This document shows, piece by piece, positions 1 through 5,220 of a stretch of DNA of 7,442 nucleotides. The number at the start of each line of letters is the position of its first letter. Position 1 is the first letter of the stretch. The position numbers were made by a program, and so were the translations under genes. The notes under the pieces are model-generated. The model saw only the letters and a program-made list of their open reading frames with translations, had not been told where the DNA came from and did no database searches. The DNA is from an uncultured Oscillibacter sp. (GTDB taxonomy: Bacteria; Bacillota; Clostridia; Oscillospirales; Oscillospiraceae), in the NCBI GenBank assembly GCA_910583695.1, contig CAJTZL010000076.1:1-7442 (forward strand). Reading direction: 5' to 3'.

Positions 1-57
1 TCCCCGGATGCCGTGAACGCTCACAATCCGGCCCACGGGGACAAAATCCAATTTCAT
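1..57 (-). CDS. rimM: Start of a probable ribosome maturation factor RimM (partial)
   Basis: Only the first 19 codons lie in the window; the gene continues past the left edge. The peptide contains VGRIVSVHGIRG, which fits the N-terminal signature of RimM (VG-K/R-IV-x-x-HG-I/L-K/R-G). RimM binds ribosomal protein S19 and assists 16S rRNA processing and 30S assembly in the cytoplasm. The start is well supported: an AAAGGAG Shine-Dalgarno lies 8 nt before the ATG. The gene begins 23 nt after the histidine kinase stop, with no terminator between, so it is probably co-transcribed with that gene. RimM is normally found in an rpsP-rimM-trmD-rplS cluster, so this neighbourhood is unusual. The call rests on a short N-terminus only; another protein starting with a similar beta-barrel motif cannot be excluded. 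Confidence 0.62.
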   Translation of the reverse strand, partial: MKLDFVPVGRIVSVHGIRG

Positions 58-80
58 AAAGGACGCTCCTTTGCTGTCAA

Positions 81-980
81 TCAATTCCGGGGCAGGAAGA
101 GGGAGAATTTGGTCCCCCTCCCGGGCCGGGAAAAGGCCTTCACATAGCCTCCCTGGCCCTGGGCGATCTGCCGGACCAGATAGAGCCCCACGCCCACGCC
201 CTCCGCGCCGGAGGAGGCTTCGCCTCGGTAAAACCGCTGGAAGAGCTTCTCCAGCTCCGCCTCCTCCACCCCCGGCCCGGTGTCCGCCACGTCGATGCGG
301 GCAAACAGCTCATAGGCCCGGGCGCTGACGGTGACGCGGCCCGAGGGGGTGTACTTCACGGCGTTGTCAATGAGGTTGCACACCGCCTCCGCCGTCCACC
401 TGGGGTCGAAGACCGCCTCCGCGTCCGTGGGCTCCACCCGGAGCTCCAGGCCCTTCTCCGCCGCCCGGGGGGCGAACTGGCCGGCGGCCTCCTCCAGCAT
501 GGGCCCCAGGGGCCCGGGCCGGGGACGGAGAACCAGCACCCCCGCCTCCAGGCGGGAGGTCTTCACCAGCGCCTCAATAAGGGACCGGAGCTTCCGGGCC
601 TGTCCCCCCAGGGCGGCGGTGCAGGCCCGGAAGTCCTCCGGGGCCTGATCCTCCAGAAGCTGGGTGTAGAGCAGCACGTTGGCGATGGGGGTTTTCGTCT
701 GGTGGGAGATGTCGGCGATGAGGGTCTTGATCTTGTCCCGTTCCACCTGGAGGTTCCTGGCGGAGACGGCGGAGGCGCTGAGGTAGTGGGCCAGCTTCGT
801 CTCCACGGCGGAAAGCTGGGTCTCGTCAAAGGCCTCCTCCCGGAAGTCCCCTCGGGCGGCCTCGTCCAGCATCCGGTTCAGGCGGCGGAGCAGGCGGCGC
901 ATCCGCCAGCGGTCCCAGAGGAACAGCGCCGCCAGCGCCAGAAGCAAAACGGCAAGGCAGCCGTATCCCGCTCTCGTCAC
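81..980 (-). CDS. Sensor histidine kinase, single N-terminal membrane helix
   Basis: Membrane-bound kinase that should autophosphorylate on a histidine and pass the phosphate to the response regulator encoded just upstream. The 299-residue protein has one hydrophobic helix at about residues 8-22, then an arginine-rich, HAMP-like linker to about 70. The HisKA phosphoacceptor box ISHQTKTPI follows, with the histidine at 93. The ATPase domain shows the N box NLIDNAVKY (202-210), the G1 box DTGPG (233-237), the F box FQRFYRG (247-253) and the G2 box GVGVGL (261-266), so all catalytic motifs are present. The start is GTG, 3 nt after the regulator's stop, with a GAGGG sequence 7 nt upstream; later ATG starts would remove the membrane helix. 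No extracellular sensing domain is present, so the signal is probably sensed in or near the membrane, or relayed by a partner protein. Similar short Firmicutes kinases often pair with ABC transporters, but none is visible here. Confidence 0.93.
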   Translation of the reverse strand: MTRAGYGCLAVLLLALAALFLWDRWRMRRLLRRLNRMLDEAARGDFREEAFDETQLSAVETKLAHYLSASAVSARNLQVERDKIKTLIADISHQTKTPIANVLLYTQLLEDQAPEDFRACTAALGGQARKLRSLIEALVKTSRLEAGVLVLRPRPGPLGPMLEEAAGQFAPRAAEKGLELRVEPTDAEAVFDPRWTAEAVCNLIDNAVKYTPSGRVTVSARAYELFARIDVADTGPGVEEAELEKLFQRFYRGEASSGAEGVGVGLYLVRQIAQGQGGYVKAFSRPGRGTKFSLFLPRN

Positions 981-983
981 GCC

Positions 984-1685
984 TCAGCCCTCGGTTTCTC
1001 CGGAGGACCAGACATAGCCGATGCCGTAGACGGTTTTCAAAAACCGGGGCTTGGAGGGGTTCTCCTCCAGCTTCCCCCGGAGACGCTTCACCGTCACGGA
1101 CAGGGCGTTTTCATCCACGTACTCCGCCCCGTCGGTCCAGACCCGGTCCACCAGCAGCTCCCGGGGCAGGGTCCGGCCCCGGTTCTCCACCAGGATACGG
1201 AGGAGCTTCTGCTCCGTCTTGCTCAGATCGATGAGCCGCCCATCCCGGCGGAACTCCATGCGGTCGAAGTCGAAGGCGAAGTCCCCCAGGACCAGGGGAC
1301 CCTCCCCGCCCCGCCCGGCGGTCCCCGTCCGGCGGAGCTGGGCGTTGACCCGGGCCCGGAGCACCGCCAGGGAGAAGGGCTTTGTCACATAGTCGTCGGC
1401 CCCGGACTCCAGGCCCGCCACAATGTCCGTCTCCATGTCGTTGGCGGTGAGCAAAATGACGGGGACATAGCCGGACCCGGCCCGGAACTTCCGGAGAAAG
1501 TCCAGCCCGTTTCCATCGGGGAGGTTCACGTCCAGCACCAGCAGGTCCGCCTCCCCCTCTTTCAGGGCGGACCGGGCGGCGGAGAGGGTCCGGCACAAAA
1601 CCAGCTCCGTCTCCGGGCTCCGCAGGGCCAGGCACAGCCCGTCCCCCAAGGCCCGGTCGTCTTCCACAATCAAGATCCGCTTCAC
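984..1685 (-). CDS. OmpR/PhoB-family DNA-binding response regulator
   Basis: Cytoplasmic transcription regulator and presumed partner of the adjacent histidine kinase. From the chosen start it is 233 residues. The receiver domain (about 2-115) has the acidic pair in VEDD (8-10), the phosphoacceptor Asp52 in LLVLDVNLP, Thr80 and Lys102 in the YVTKPF motif. The C-terminal winged-helix domain (about 130-228) includes LSKTEQKLLRIL, the recognition-helix region ENALSVTVKRLRGKL and the terminal VYGIGYVW hairpin. The frame is open to a GTG six codons further upstream (1703), but the AAAGGAGG Shine-Dalgarno lies inside that extension and sits 7 nt before the GTG at 1685, which also gives the usual receiver N-terminus VKRILIVEDD. 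The gene starts 37 nt after the prfC stop with no terminator between. The regulated genes cannot be read from the sequence. Confidence 0.95.
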   Translation of the reverse strand: MKRILIVEDDRALGDGLCLALRSPETELVLCRTLSAARSALKEGEADLLVLDVNLPDGNGLDFLRKFRAGSGYVPVILLTANDMETDIVAGLESGADDYVTKPFSLAVLRARVNAQLRRTGTAGRGGEGPLVLGDFAFDFDRMEFRRDGRLIDLSKTEQKLLRILVENRGRTLPRELLVDRVWTDGAEYVDENALSVTVKRLRGKLEENPSKPRFLKTVYGIGYVWSSGETEG

Positions 1686-1691
1686 GCCGCC

Positions 1692-1699
1692 CCTCCTTT
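1692..1699 (-). promoter_or_regulatory. Ribosome binding site that fixes the response regulator start
   Basis: AAAGGAGG on the minus strand, followed by GGGCGGC and GTG. It lies inside the longest open frame of the regulator and therefore argues for the downstream GTG at 1685 rather than the GTG at 1703. Confidence 0.85.
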
Positions 1700-1722
1700 C
1701 CACCGTTCGCTCTCCGGTTTTT

Positions 1723-3306
1723 TTAAGACACGCTCAAAGCGTCCTCCAGCACGAGGCCGGGGTTGTGCTTGGTCAAAAAGCCCACGGACCACTCGCCGCC
1801 GAAGGCCACCAGCAGCCGGTCCTTGAAATCCTCCAGCACCGCCGCGCCGGTGCAGAGAACCAGCTCGTCGGGCTTGCAGGGGCACTCCGTAATCAGCCGC
1901 AGATGGTCGTAGGGCAGGCCCTCCATATAGAGCTCCACGCCGTACTCCGCCCTCATGCGGTACTGGAACACATCGAACTGCAAGGTGCCGACGACCCCTA
2001 CCACGACCTCCTCCATACCGCCGCCGGGGCGCTTGAAGATCTGAATGGCGCCCTCCTGGGCGATCTGCTCCGTGCCCTTGATGAACTGCTTGCGCTTCAT
2101 GGTGTCCTTGGGGGAAACCCGCATGAAGTGCTCCGGCTCAAAGGTGGGAATGCCCGCGTAGCGGAACTTCTTTCCCGGCACGGTGACGGTGTCGCCGATG
2201 GAGAAGATGCCGGGGTCAAAGACGCCGATGATGTCCCCGGCGTAGGCCTCGTCCACAATCTCCCGCTCCGCGGCCATCATCTGCTGGGGCTGGCTCAGGC
2301 GCATTTTCCTGCCGGACTGGACGTGGAAGTACTCCGCGTCCCGCTGGAAACGGCCGGAGCAGATGCGCATAAAGGCCAGCCGGTCCCGGTGGGCCTTGTT
2401 CATGTTGGCCTGAATCTTGAAGACGAAGGCGGAGAAGTCCGGGGAGAAGGCGTCGATCTCCTCCTCCCCCGCCATGCGGCTTAAGGGAGCGGAGGTCATG
2501 CGGAGGAAATTCTTCAGGAAGGGCTCCACGCCGAAGTTGGTCAGGGCGGAGCCGAAGAAGACAGGGGACAAAGTCCCGGCCCGGACGGCCTCCAGGTCCA
2601 GCTCCCGGCCCGCCCCCAGGAGCTCCACCTCCTCCTGGAGCTGCCGCCGGCGGTTTTCCCCGATCATGTCCCCTACGGCGGGGTCGTCCAGATCCACCTC
2701 CGTGGCGGCGGCCTTTTTGGCGTGGCCCTCGCCGGAGAAGAAGAGGATGCGGCCCCCCTCCCGGTCGTAGACCCCCTGAAACTCCCGCCCGGAGCCGATG
2801 GGCCAGTTGACAGGGCAGGTGTCGATGCCCAGCTCCGCCTCCACCTCGCCGCAGAGCTCCAGGGGGTCCCGGCTCTCCCGGTCCATCTTGTTGATGAAGG
2901 TGAAAATGGGGATATGCCGCAGGGCGCAGACCCGGAAGAGCTTTCTCGTCTGGGGCTCCACGCCCTTGGCGGCGTCGATGACCATAACGGCGGAGTCCGC
3001 CGCCATGAGGGTGCGGTAGGTGTCCTCGGAGAAGTCCTGGTGTCCCGGGGTGTCCAGGATGTTGACGCAGAAGCCGTCGTGCTGAAACTGCATGACGGAG
3101 GAGGTGACGGAGATGCCCCTCTGCTTCTCAATCTCCATCCAGTCGCTGGTAGCGGCCCGGGCCCGCTTGCCCTTGACCTCGCCGGCCTGGGCGATGGCCC
3201 CGCCGTAGAGCAGGAGCTTTTCCGTGAGGGTGGTTTTGCCCGCGTCGGGATGGGAGATGATGGCGAAGGTTCGCCTCCGGGCGATCTCGTCTTGGAAAGC
3301 GGCCAT
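1723..3306 (-). CDS. prfC: Peptide chain release factor 3 (RF3), GTPase
   Basis: Translation GTPase that acts on the ribosome after peptide release, speeding removal of RF1/RF2. The 527-residue length is very close to E. coli RF3 (529). GTPase motifs are in order: P-loop SHPDAGKTT (18-26), G2 segment RGISVTSS (63-70), DTPGH (85-89), NKMD (139-142) and a G5-like SAL (253-255). Domain II carries the RF3-type segment KAHRDRLAFMRICSG (304-318), and domain III carries VVGTLQFDVFQYRMRAEYGVE (starting near 438). It ends in the RF3-like KHNPGLVLEDAL. The ATG at 3306 follows AGGAGG with a 7-nt spacer; the open frame continues 26 codons further upstream but those codons lack family similarity and overlap the promoter. 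Elongation factor G is longer and is excluded by the RF3 motifs. It appears to be the first gene of a unit with the two-component genes. Confidence 0.97.
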   Translation of the reverse strand: MAAFQDEIARRRTFAIISHPDAGKTTLTEKLLLYGGAIAQAGEVKGKRARAATSDWMEIEKQRGISVTSSVMQFQHDGFCVNILDTPGHQDFSEDTYRTLMAADSAVMVIDAAKGVEPQTRKLFRVCALRHIPIFTFINKMDRESRDPLELCGEVEAELGIDTCPVNWPIGSGREFQGVYDREGGRILFFSGEGHAKKAAATEVDLDDPAVGDMIGENRRRQLQEEVELLGAGRELDLEAVRAGTLSPVFFGSALTNFGVEPFLKNFLRMTSAPLSRMAGEEEIDAFSPDFSAFVFKIQANMNKAHRDRLAFMRICSGRFQRDAEYFHVQSGRKMRLSQPQQMMAAEREIVDEAYAGDIIGVFDPGIFSIGDTVTVPGKKFRYAGIPTFEPEHFMRVSPKDTMKRKQFIKGTEQIAQEGAIQIFKRPGGGMEEVVVGVVGTLQFDVFQYRMRAEYGVELYMEGLPYDHLRLITECPCKPDELVLCTGAAVLEDFKDRLLVAFGGEWSVGFLTKHNPGLVLEDALSVS

Positions 3307-3355
3307 GTTATAGCCTCCTGGTTTTTCATAATGAGAGTGTTTCCACAAATTTAAC

Positions 3356-3384
3356 AATATAGCATAGATTCGGCCGCTTTGCAA
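3356..3384 (-). promoter_or_regulatory. Sigma-A-like promoter for prfC
   Basis: On the minus strand, TTGCAA (3379-3384) and TATATT (3356-3361) are separated by exactly 17 nt. The hexamers match the TTGACA/TATAAT consensus at 4 and 5 of 6 positions. Transcription would start near 3349, giving a leader of about 43 nt that contains the AGGAGG site before prfC. No sequence-based terminator follows until the left edge, so this may serve the whole minus-strand unit. Confidence 0.6.
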
Positions 3385-3445
3385 GCCCGCCCCAGCACCT
3401 CCTCATAAAATGCGCAAGCGGACACCCCCCCTGGGACGCCCCGCA

Positions 3446-3475
3446 TTGACAGCCTTCCGCCGGGTATGCTATCAT
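3446..3475 (+). promoter_or_regulatory. Strong extended -10 promoter for the small membrane protein
   Basis: TTGACA (3446-3451) is followed after 18 nt by TATCAT (3470-3475), with the extended -10 element TG at 3467-3468. Transcription would start near 3482, leaving a leader of about 38 nt with an AAAGGAGG site. A 6-bp inverted repeat GGTATG / CATACC (3463-3468 and 3480-3485) surrounds the -10 box. The promoter is divergent from that of prfC. Confidence 0.75.
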
Positions 3476-3520
3476 GAATCATACCTCAAACAGCCCGTGT
3501 ATATGAAAGGAGGCGCCCCT

Positions 3521-3751
3521 ATGAAGCGGTTGTTCGCCGGTGCGGACGAGTTCCTGAGAGAAAGCGACTGGAGGGATCTGGCCCTCGTCAAGCTCTGTCT
3601 GTTTTCCATGGGCCTGCTGGCGGGATTGCAGGTGACGGAGCGGCGCAGGAAGCGCGTGAGAATCGCCGCTTCCGCGGTGTTCCTTCTTACCTACATTCCC
3701 CTGATGGCCAAGTTCCTGCGCATCCTCACCGAAAAATGCCGGGTGGTCTGA
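3521..3751 (+). CDS. Small two-helix membrane protein (family often labelled 'permease of phosphate ABC transporter')
   Basis: A 76-residue protein with two predicted membrane helices, about residues 20-38 (DLALVKLCLFSMGLLAGL region) and 47-65 (AASAVFLLTYIPLMAKFL region), joined by a short basic loop ERRRKRVR. This probably puts the loop in the cytoplasm. The pattern of an SDW-x-DLAL-x-K-x-C-LFSMG segment followed by TYIPLMAKF resembles, from memory, small Clostridia proteins automatically named 'permease of phosphate ABC transporter'. The protein is far too short to be a transporter permease and no pst gene is nearby, so that name should not be read as function. The start is the ATG at 3521, placed 7 nt after AAAGGAGG; an in-frame ATG at 3503 overlaps that site. 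The function is unknown. Confidence 0.82.
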   Translation: MKRLFAGADEFLRESDWRDLALVKLCLFSMGLLAGLQVTERRRKRVRIAASAVFLLTYIPLMAKFLRILTEKCRVV

Positions 3752-3765
3752 CCCCATTTCATCCA

Positions 3766-3798
3766 GGGCCCGGAGGGCGTCCGTTTCCCTCCGGGCCC
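3766..3798 (+). other. Perfect 12-bp inverted repeat between two genes
   Basis: GGGCCCGGAGGG (3766-3777) and CCCTCCGGGCCC (3787-3798) pair perfectly around a 9-nt loop. It lies 14 nt after the small membrane protein stop and 25 nt before the next gene. No T run follows on either strand, so it is not a standard intrinsic terminator. It could act as a weak terminator, an mRNA-stabilising 3' hairpin or a processing site. Confidence 0.6.
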
Positions 3799-3823
3799 CT
3801 CCGCGGAGAAAGCGAGGCGCCTT

Positions 3824-4144
3824 ATGCGCGAAATCCTGACATCTTCCAGCCGGGAGGAGTTTCGGAGCCGGCGCTCCGGTCACTGCCGGGCGAAAATCCG
3901 GGAGGCCCGGCAGAACGGCCGGTGGGACGCCCCCGGTCCCACGGCGGTTACGGAGGAGCAGATCACCCGGCTCTCCGCCCTGCTGGAGGGCTGTGAGCCC
4001 GCCCATGCAAACTTCCTGGCCATGCCCCCGTCCGTGAAGAAGACCTACGCCCGGGCCTATTTTGACGCAAAGACCGAGGCGGGGCGGCAGCGGCGCATCG
4101 CCTGGATGGTGGACCGGCTGAATCGAAACCTGCGGCCCATGTAA
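3824..4144 (+). CDS. YdeI/OmpD-associated (OmdA-domain) protein, internally shortened
   Basis: A 106-residue protein of unknown biochemical role. Its C-terminal part (about 30-106), with WDAPGP, TEEQI, NFLAMPPSVKKTYARAYF and a terminal WMVDRLNRNLRPM, matches the C-terminal OmdA domain of YdeI-type proteins as I know them. The first 14 residues, MREI followed by SSREEFR, resemble the beginning of full-length family members of about 190 residues. The roughly 85 residues expected between these two parts are missing, while the frame stays open through the junction near residues 14-24. It therefore looks like an in-frame internal deletion rather than a simple late start. The ATG has a GAGG site 6 nt upstream. 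It probably shares the transcript of the small membrane protein. It may be a non-functional remnant or a working minimal domain. Confidence 0.72.
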   Translation: MREILTSSSREEFRSRRSGHCRAKIREARQNGRWDAPGPTAVTEEQITRLSALLEGCEPAHANFLAMPPSVKKTYARAYFDAKTEAGRQRRIAWMVDRLNRNLRPM

Positions 4145-4213
4145 CACCCGTCCTCCGTGCCGCCTGCGGCAAGCCGGGACGCGGCGCACCCATTGGAAAG
4201 GCGGGAGGAACCT

Positions 4214-4928
4214 ATGATCTGGCGGACGGCGGCGGTCTGCGCCTTCTTTATCAAGGGACTGTGCGGCTTTGCCAATACCCTGGTATTCACAACCATCCTG
4301 AGCTTTGCCGTGGACAACGCCCGCATTTCCCCGGTGGAGCTGCTTCTGGGCTGTCCCTCCAATCTGATTTTGCTGTGGAGAGAGCGGCGCTTCCTCCGCT
4401 GGAAGCTCTGCCTGCCCCTGGCGGCCCTGCTGACTGCGGGCAGCATTCCAGGCACCCTGTTTTTAAAAAACGCAGACGCCGGCGTCATCAAAGCCGTCTT
4501 CGGCATGGTGATTCTTCTGCCGGGACTGGAGATGCGGCTGCGGGAGCTCCGGCAGAAAAAGGTCCGGCAGTCCCGGGCCGCCCTGGTGATCGTCGGCGTC
4601 CTCTCGGGGCTCTTGTGCGGGCTGTATGGCGTCGGGGCCCTGCTGGGGGCCTACATGAGCCGGGCCACGGAGGACAGCGCCTCCTTCAAGGCCAACCTCT
4701 GCGTGGTATTTTTTTGTGGAAAACACTCTGCGGATTTTCCTCTATGCCCTGTGGGGCATCCTCACCGCAGATATCCTAAAGCAGGCCCTGCTCCTGGCGC
4801 CCTTCATGCCGGCGGGCCTGGGCCTGGGAATACTGAGCAGCCGCGTTCTGGACGAAGCGCGGGTGAAAAAATGCGTGACGGTCATGCTGATGCTCTCCGG
4901 GGCGGCGCTGATTTTCGACAGCCTGTAG
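4214..4928 (+). pseudogene. TauE/SafE-family membrane exporter, frame broken in a T7 run
   Basis: A sulfite/organosulfonate-exporter-type integral membrane protein split across two frames. The first frame (ATG 4214, GGAGG site 5 nt upstream) gives about 167 native residues, with hydrophobic helices near 5-30, 40-54, 64-84, 88-105 and 122-148, and glycine-rich segments GLCGFANTLVF and GLLCGLYGVGALLGAYM typical of the two-fold repeat of this family. At 4709-4715 there are seven T. Reading six T would continue as VFFVENTLRIFLYALWGIL and end with a normal stop at 4926-4928, making a 237-residue protein of usual family length. With seven T, the frame instead runs into 124 unrelated residues and stops at 5089. 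All other parts look intact, so the break is recent, a sequencing error, or bypassed by slippage. Substrate unknown; no sulfur genes are nearby. Confidence 0.85.
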
Positions 4929-4947
4929 GCCCTCCCGGCATTCCGGA

Positions 4948-4963
4948 GGCCGCATCCGCGGCC
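4948..4963 (+). other. Short GC-rich hairpin after the exporter gene
   Basis: GGCCGC and GCGGCC pair around ATCC, starting 19 nt after the exporter stop. Downstream sequence has only scattered T (CCTTCGGTCCCGTTT), so any terminator role is weak and unproven. Confidence 0.35.
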
Positions 4964-4999
4964 CCTTCGGTCCCGTTTCCGCCGGGATTGCGCCGGGCT

Positions 5000-5024
5000 C
5001 CCCTGCCTGAGGGGAAAATTCCCC
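5000..5024 (+). repeat. Overlapping inverted repeats around GGGGAAAATTCCCC
   Basis: Positions 5011-5024 form a perfect 14-bp palindrome, GGGGAAAATTCCCC. Its GGGG can also pair with CCCC of the upstream CCCCT-GCCTG-AGGGG repeat (5000-5014), so two mutually exclusive pairings are possible in RNA. As DNA it could be a protein binding site. It lies about 60 nt upstream of the nfn promoter. Confidence 0.4.
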
Positions 5025-5076
5025 GCCCATCCCAGCCGTTCCCGGCTGCCCATGCAGGTTCTTGCAAAAATCCCAG

Positions 5077-5097
5077 GGAAACCAATTGACGGTTTCC
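5077..5097 (+). promoter_or_regulatory. Candidate operator over the nfn -35 box
   Basis: GGAAACC (5077-5083) and GGTTTCC (5091-5097) form perfect 7-bp arms separated by AATTGAC. The spacer and the first base of the right arm contain the -35 hexamer TTGACG (5086-5091). A dimeric regulator bound here would block RNA polymerase. The sequence does not match the Rex consensus that I know (TTGTT-type arms), so the regulator is unidentified. Confidence 0.5.
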
Positions 5098-5114
5098 GTC
5101 CCTTATGCTAAACT
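5086..5114 (+). promoter_or_regulatory. Extended -10 promoter for nfnAB
   Basis: TTGACG (5086-5091) is followed after 17 nt by TAAACT (5109-5114), with TG at 5106-5107 one base before the -10 box. Transcription would begin near 5121, giving a leader of about 100 nt before nfnA. Confidence 0.65.
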
Positions 5115-5149
5115 GAAAACAATGTGTCAATGGCAGGACACGGGCTCCT

Positions 5150-5179
5150 GGCCCTGCCCGCAGCGCGCCGGGCAAGGCC
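5150..5179 (+). other. GC-rich hairpin in the nfn mRNA leader
   Basis: GGCC-C-TGCCCG (5150-5160) pairs with CGGGCA-A-GGCC (5169-5179), giving ten base pairs with one C/A mismatch around an 8-nt loop. No T run follows, so it does not look like a terminator. The nfnA ribosome binding site (AAGGA, 5211-5215) lies about 30 nt beyond it and is not part of the stem. Confidence 0.45.
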
Positions 5180-5220
5180 GAACATCACAACCATGACATG
5201 ATCGGGAAAGAAGGAAGCAT

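Noticed and set aside
1686..1703. Upstream GTG start of the response regulator
   Set aside because: The codons consist of the Shine-Dalgarno itself; the GTG at 1685 is correctly spaced and gives a standard receiver-domain start.
702..1826. Long plus-strand open frame (374 codons) opposite the two-component genes
   Set aside because: It lies antisense to the response regulator, kinase start and prfC end, which have full domain motifs. Its proline/glycine/arginine-rich translation has no recognisable domain; such frames are common opposite GC-rich genes.
3307..3384. 26-codon N-terminal extension of prfC
   Set aside because: It overlaps the promoter and the AGGAGG site, is unlike RF3 N-termini, and the ATG at 3306 gives the normal family length.
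4709..4715. T7 run as an intrinsic terminator tail
   Set aside because: No GC-rich hairpin lies directly upstream and it sits in the middle of coding sequence.
4716..5089. Native C-terminal tail of the exporter in the unshifted frame
   Set aside because: The 124 residues after the T run are polar, Pro/Gly/Arg-rich and unlike a membrane protein, while the other frame gives clear helices and a normal stop.
5081..5131. Rex (NADH-sensing) operator at the nfn promoter
   Set aside because: No TTGTT-A-rich dyad of the known Rex type is visible; the repeat present has different arms.
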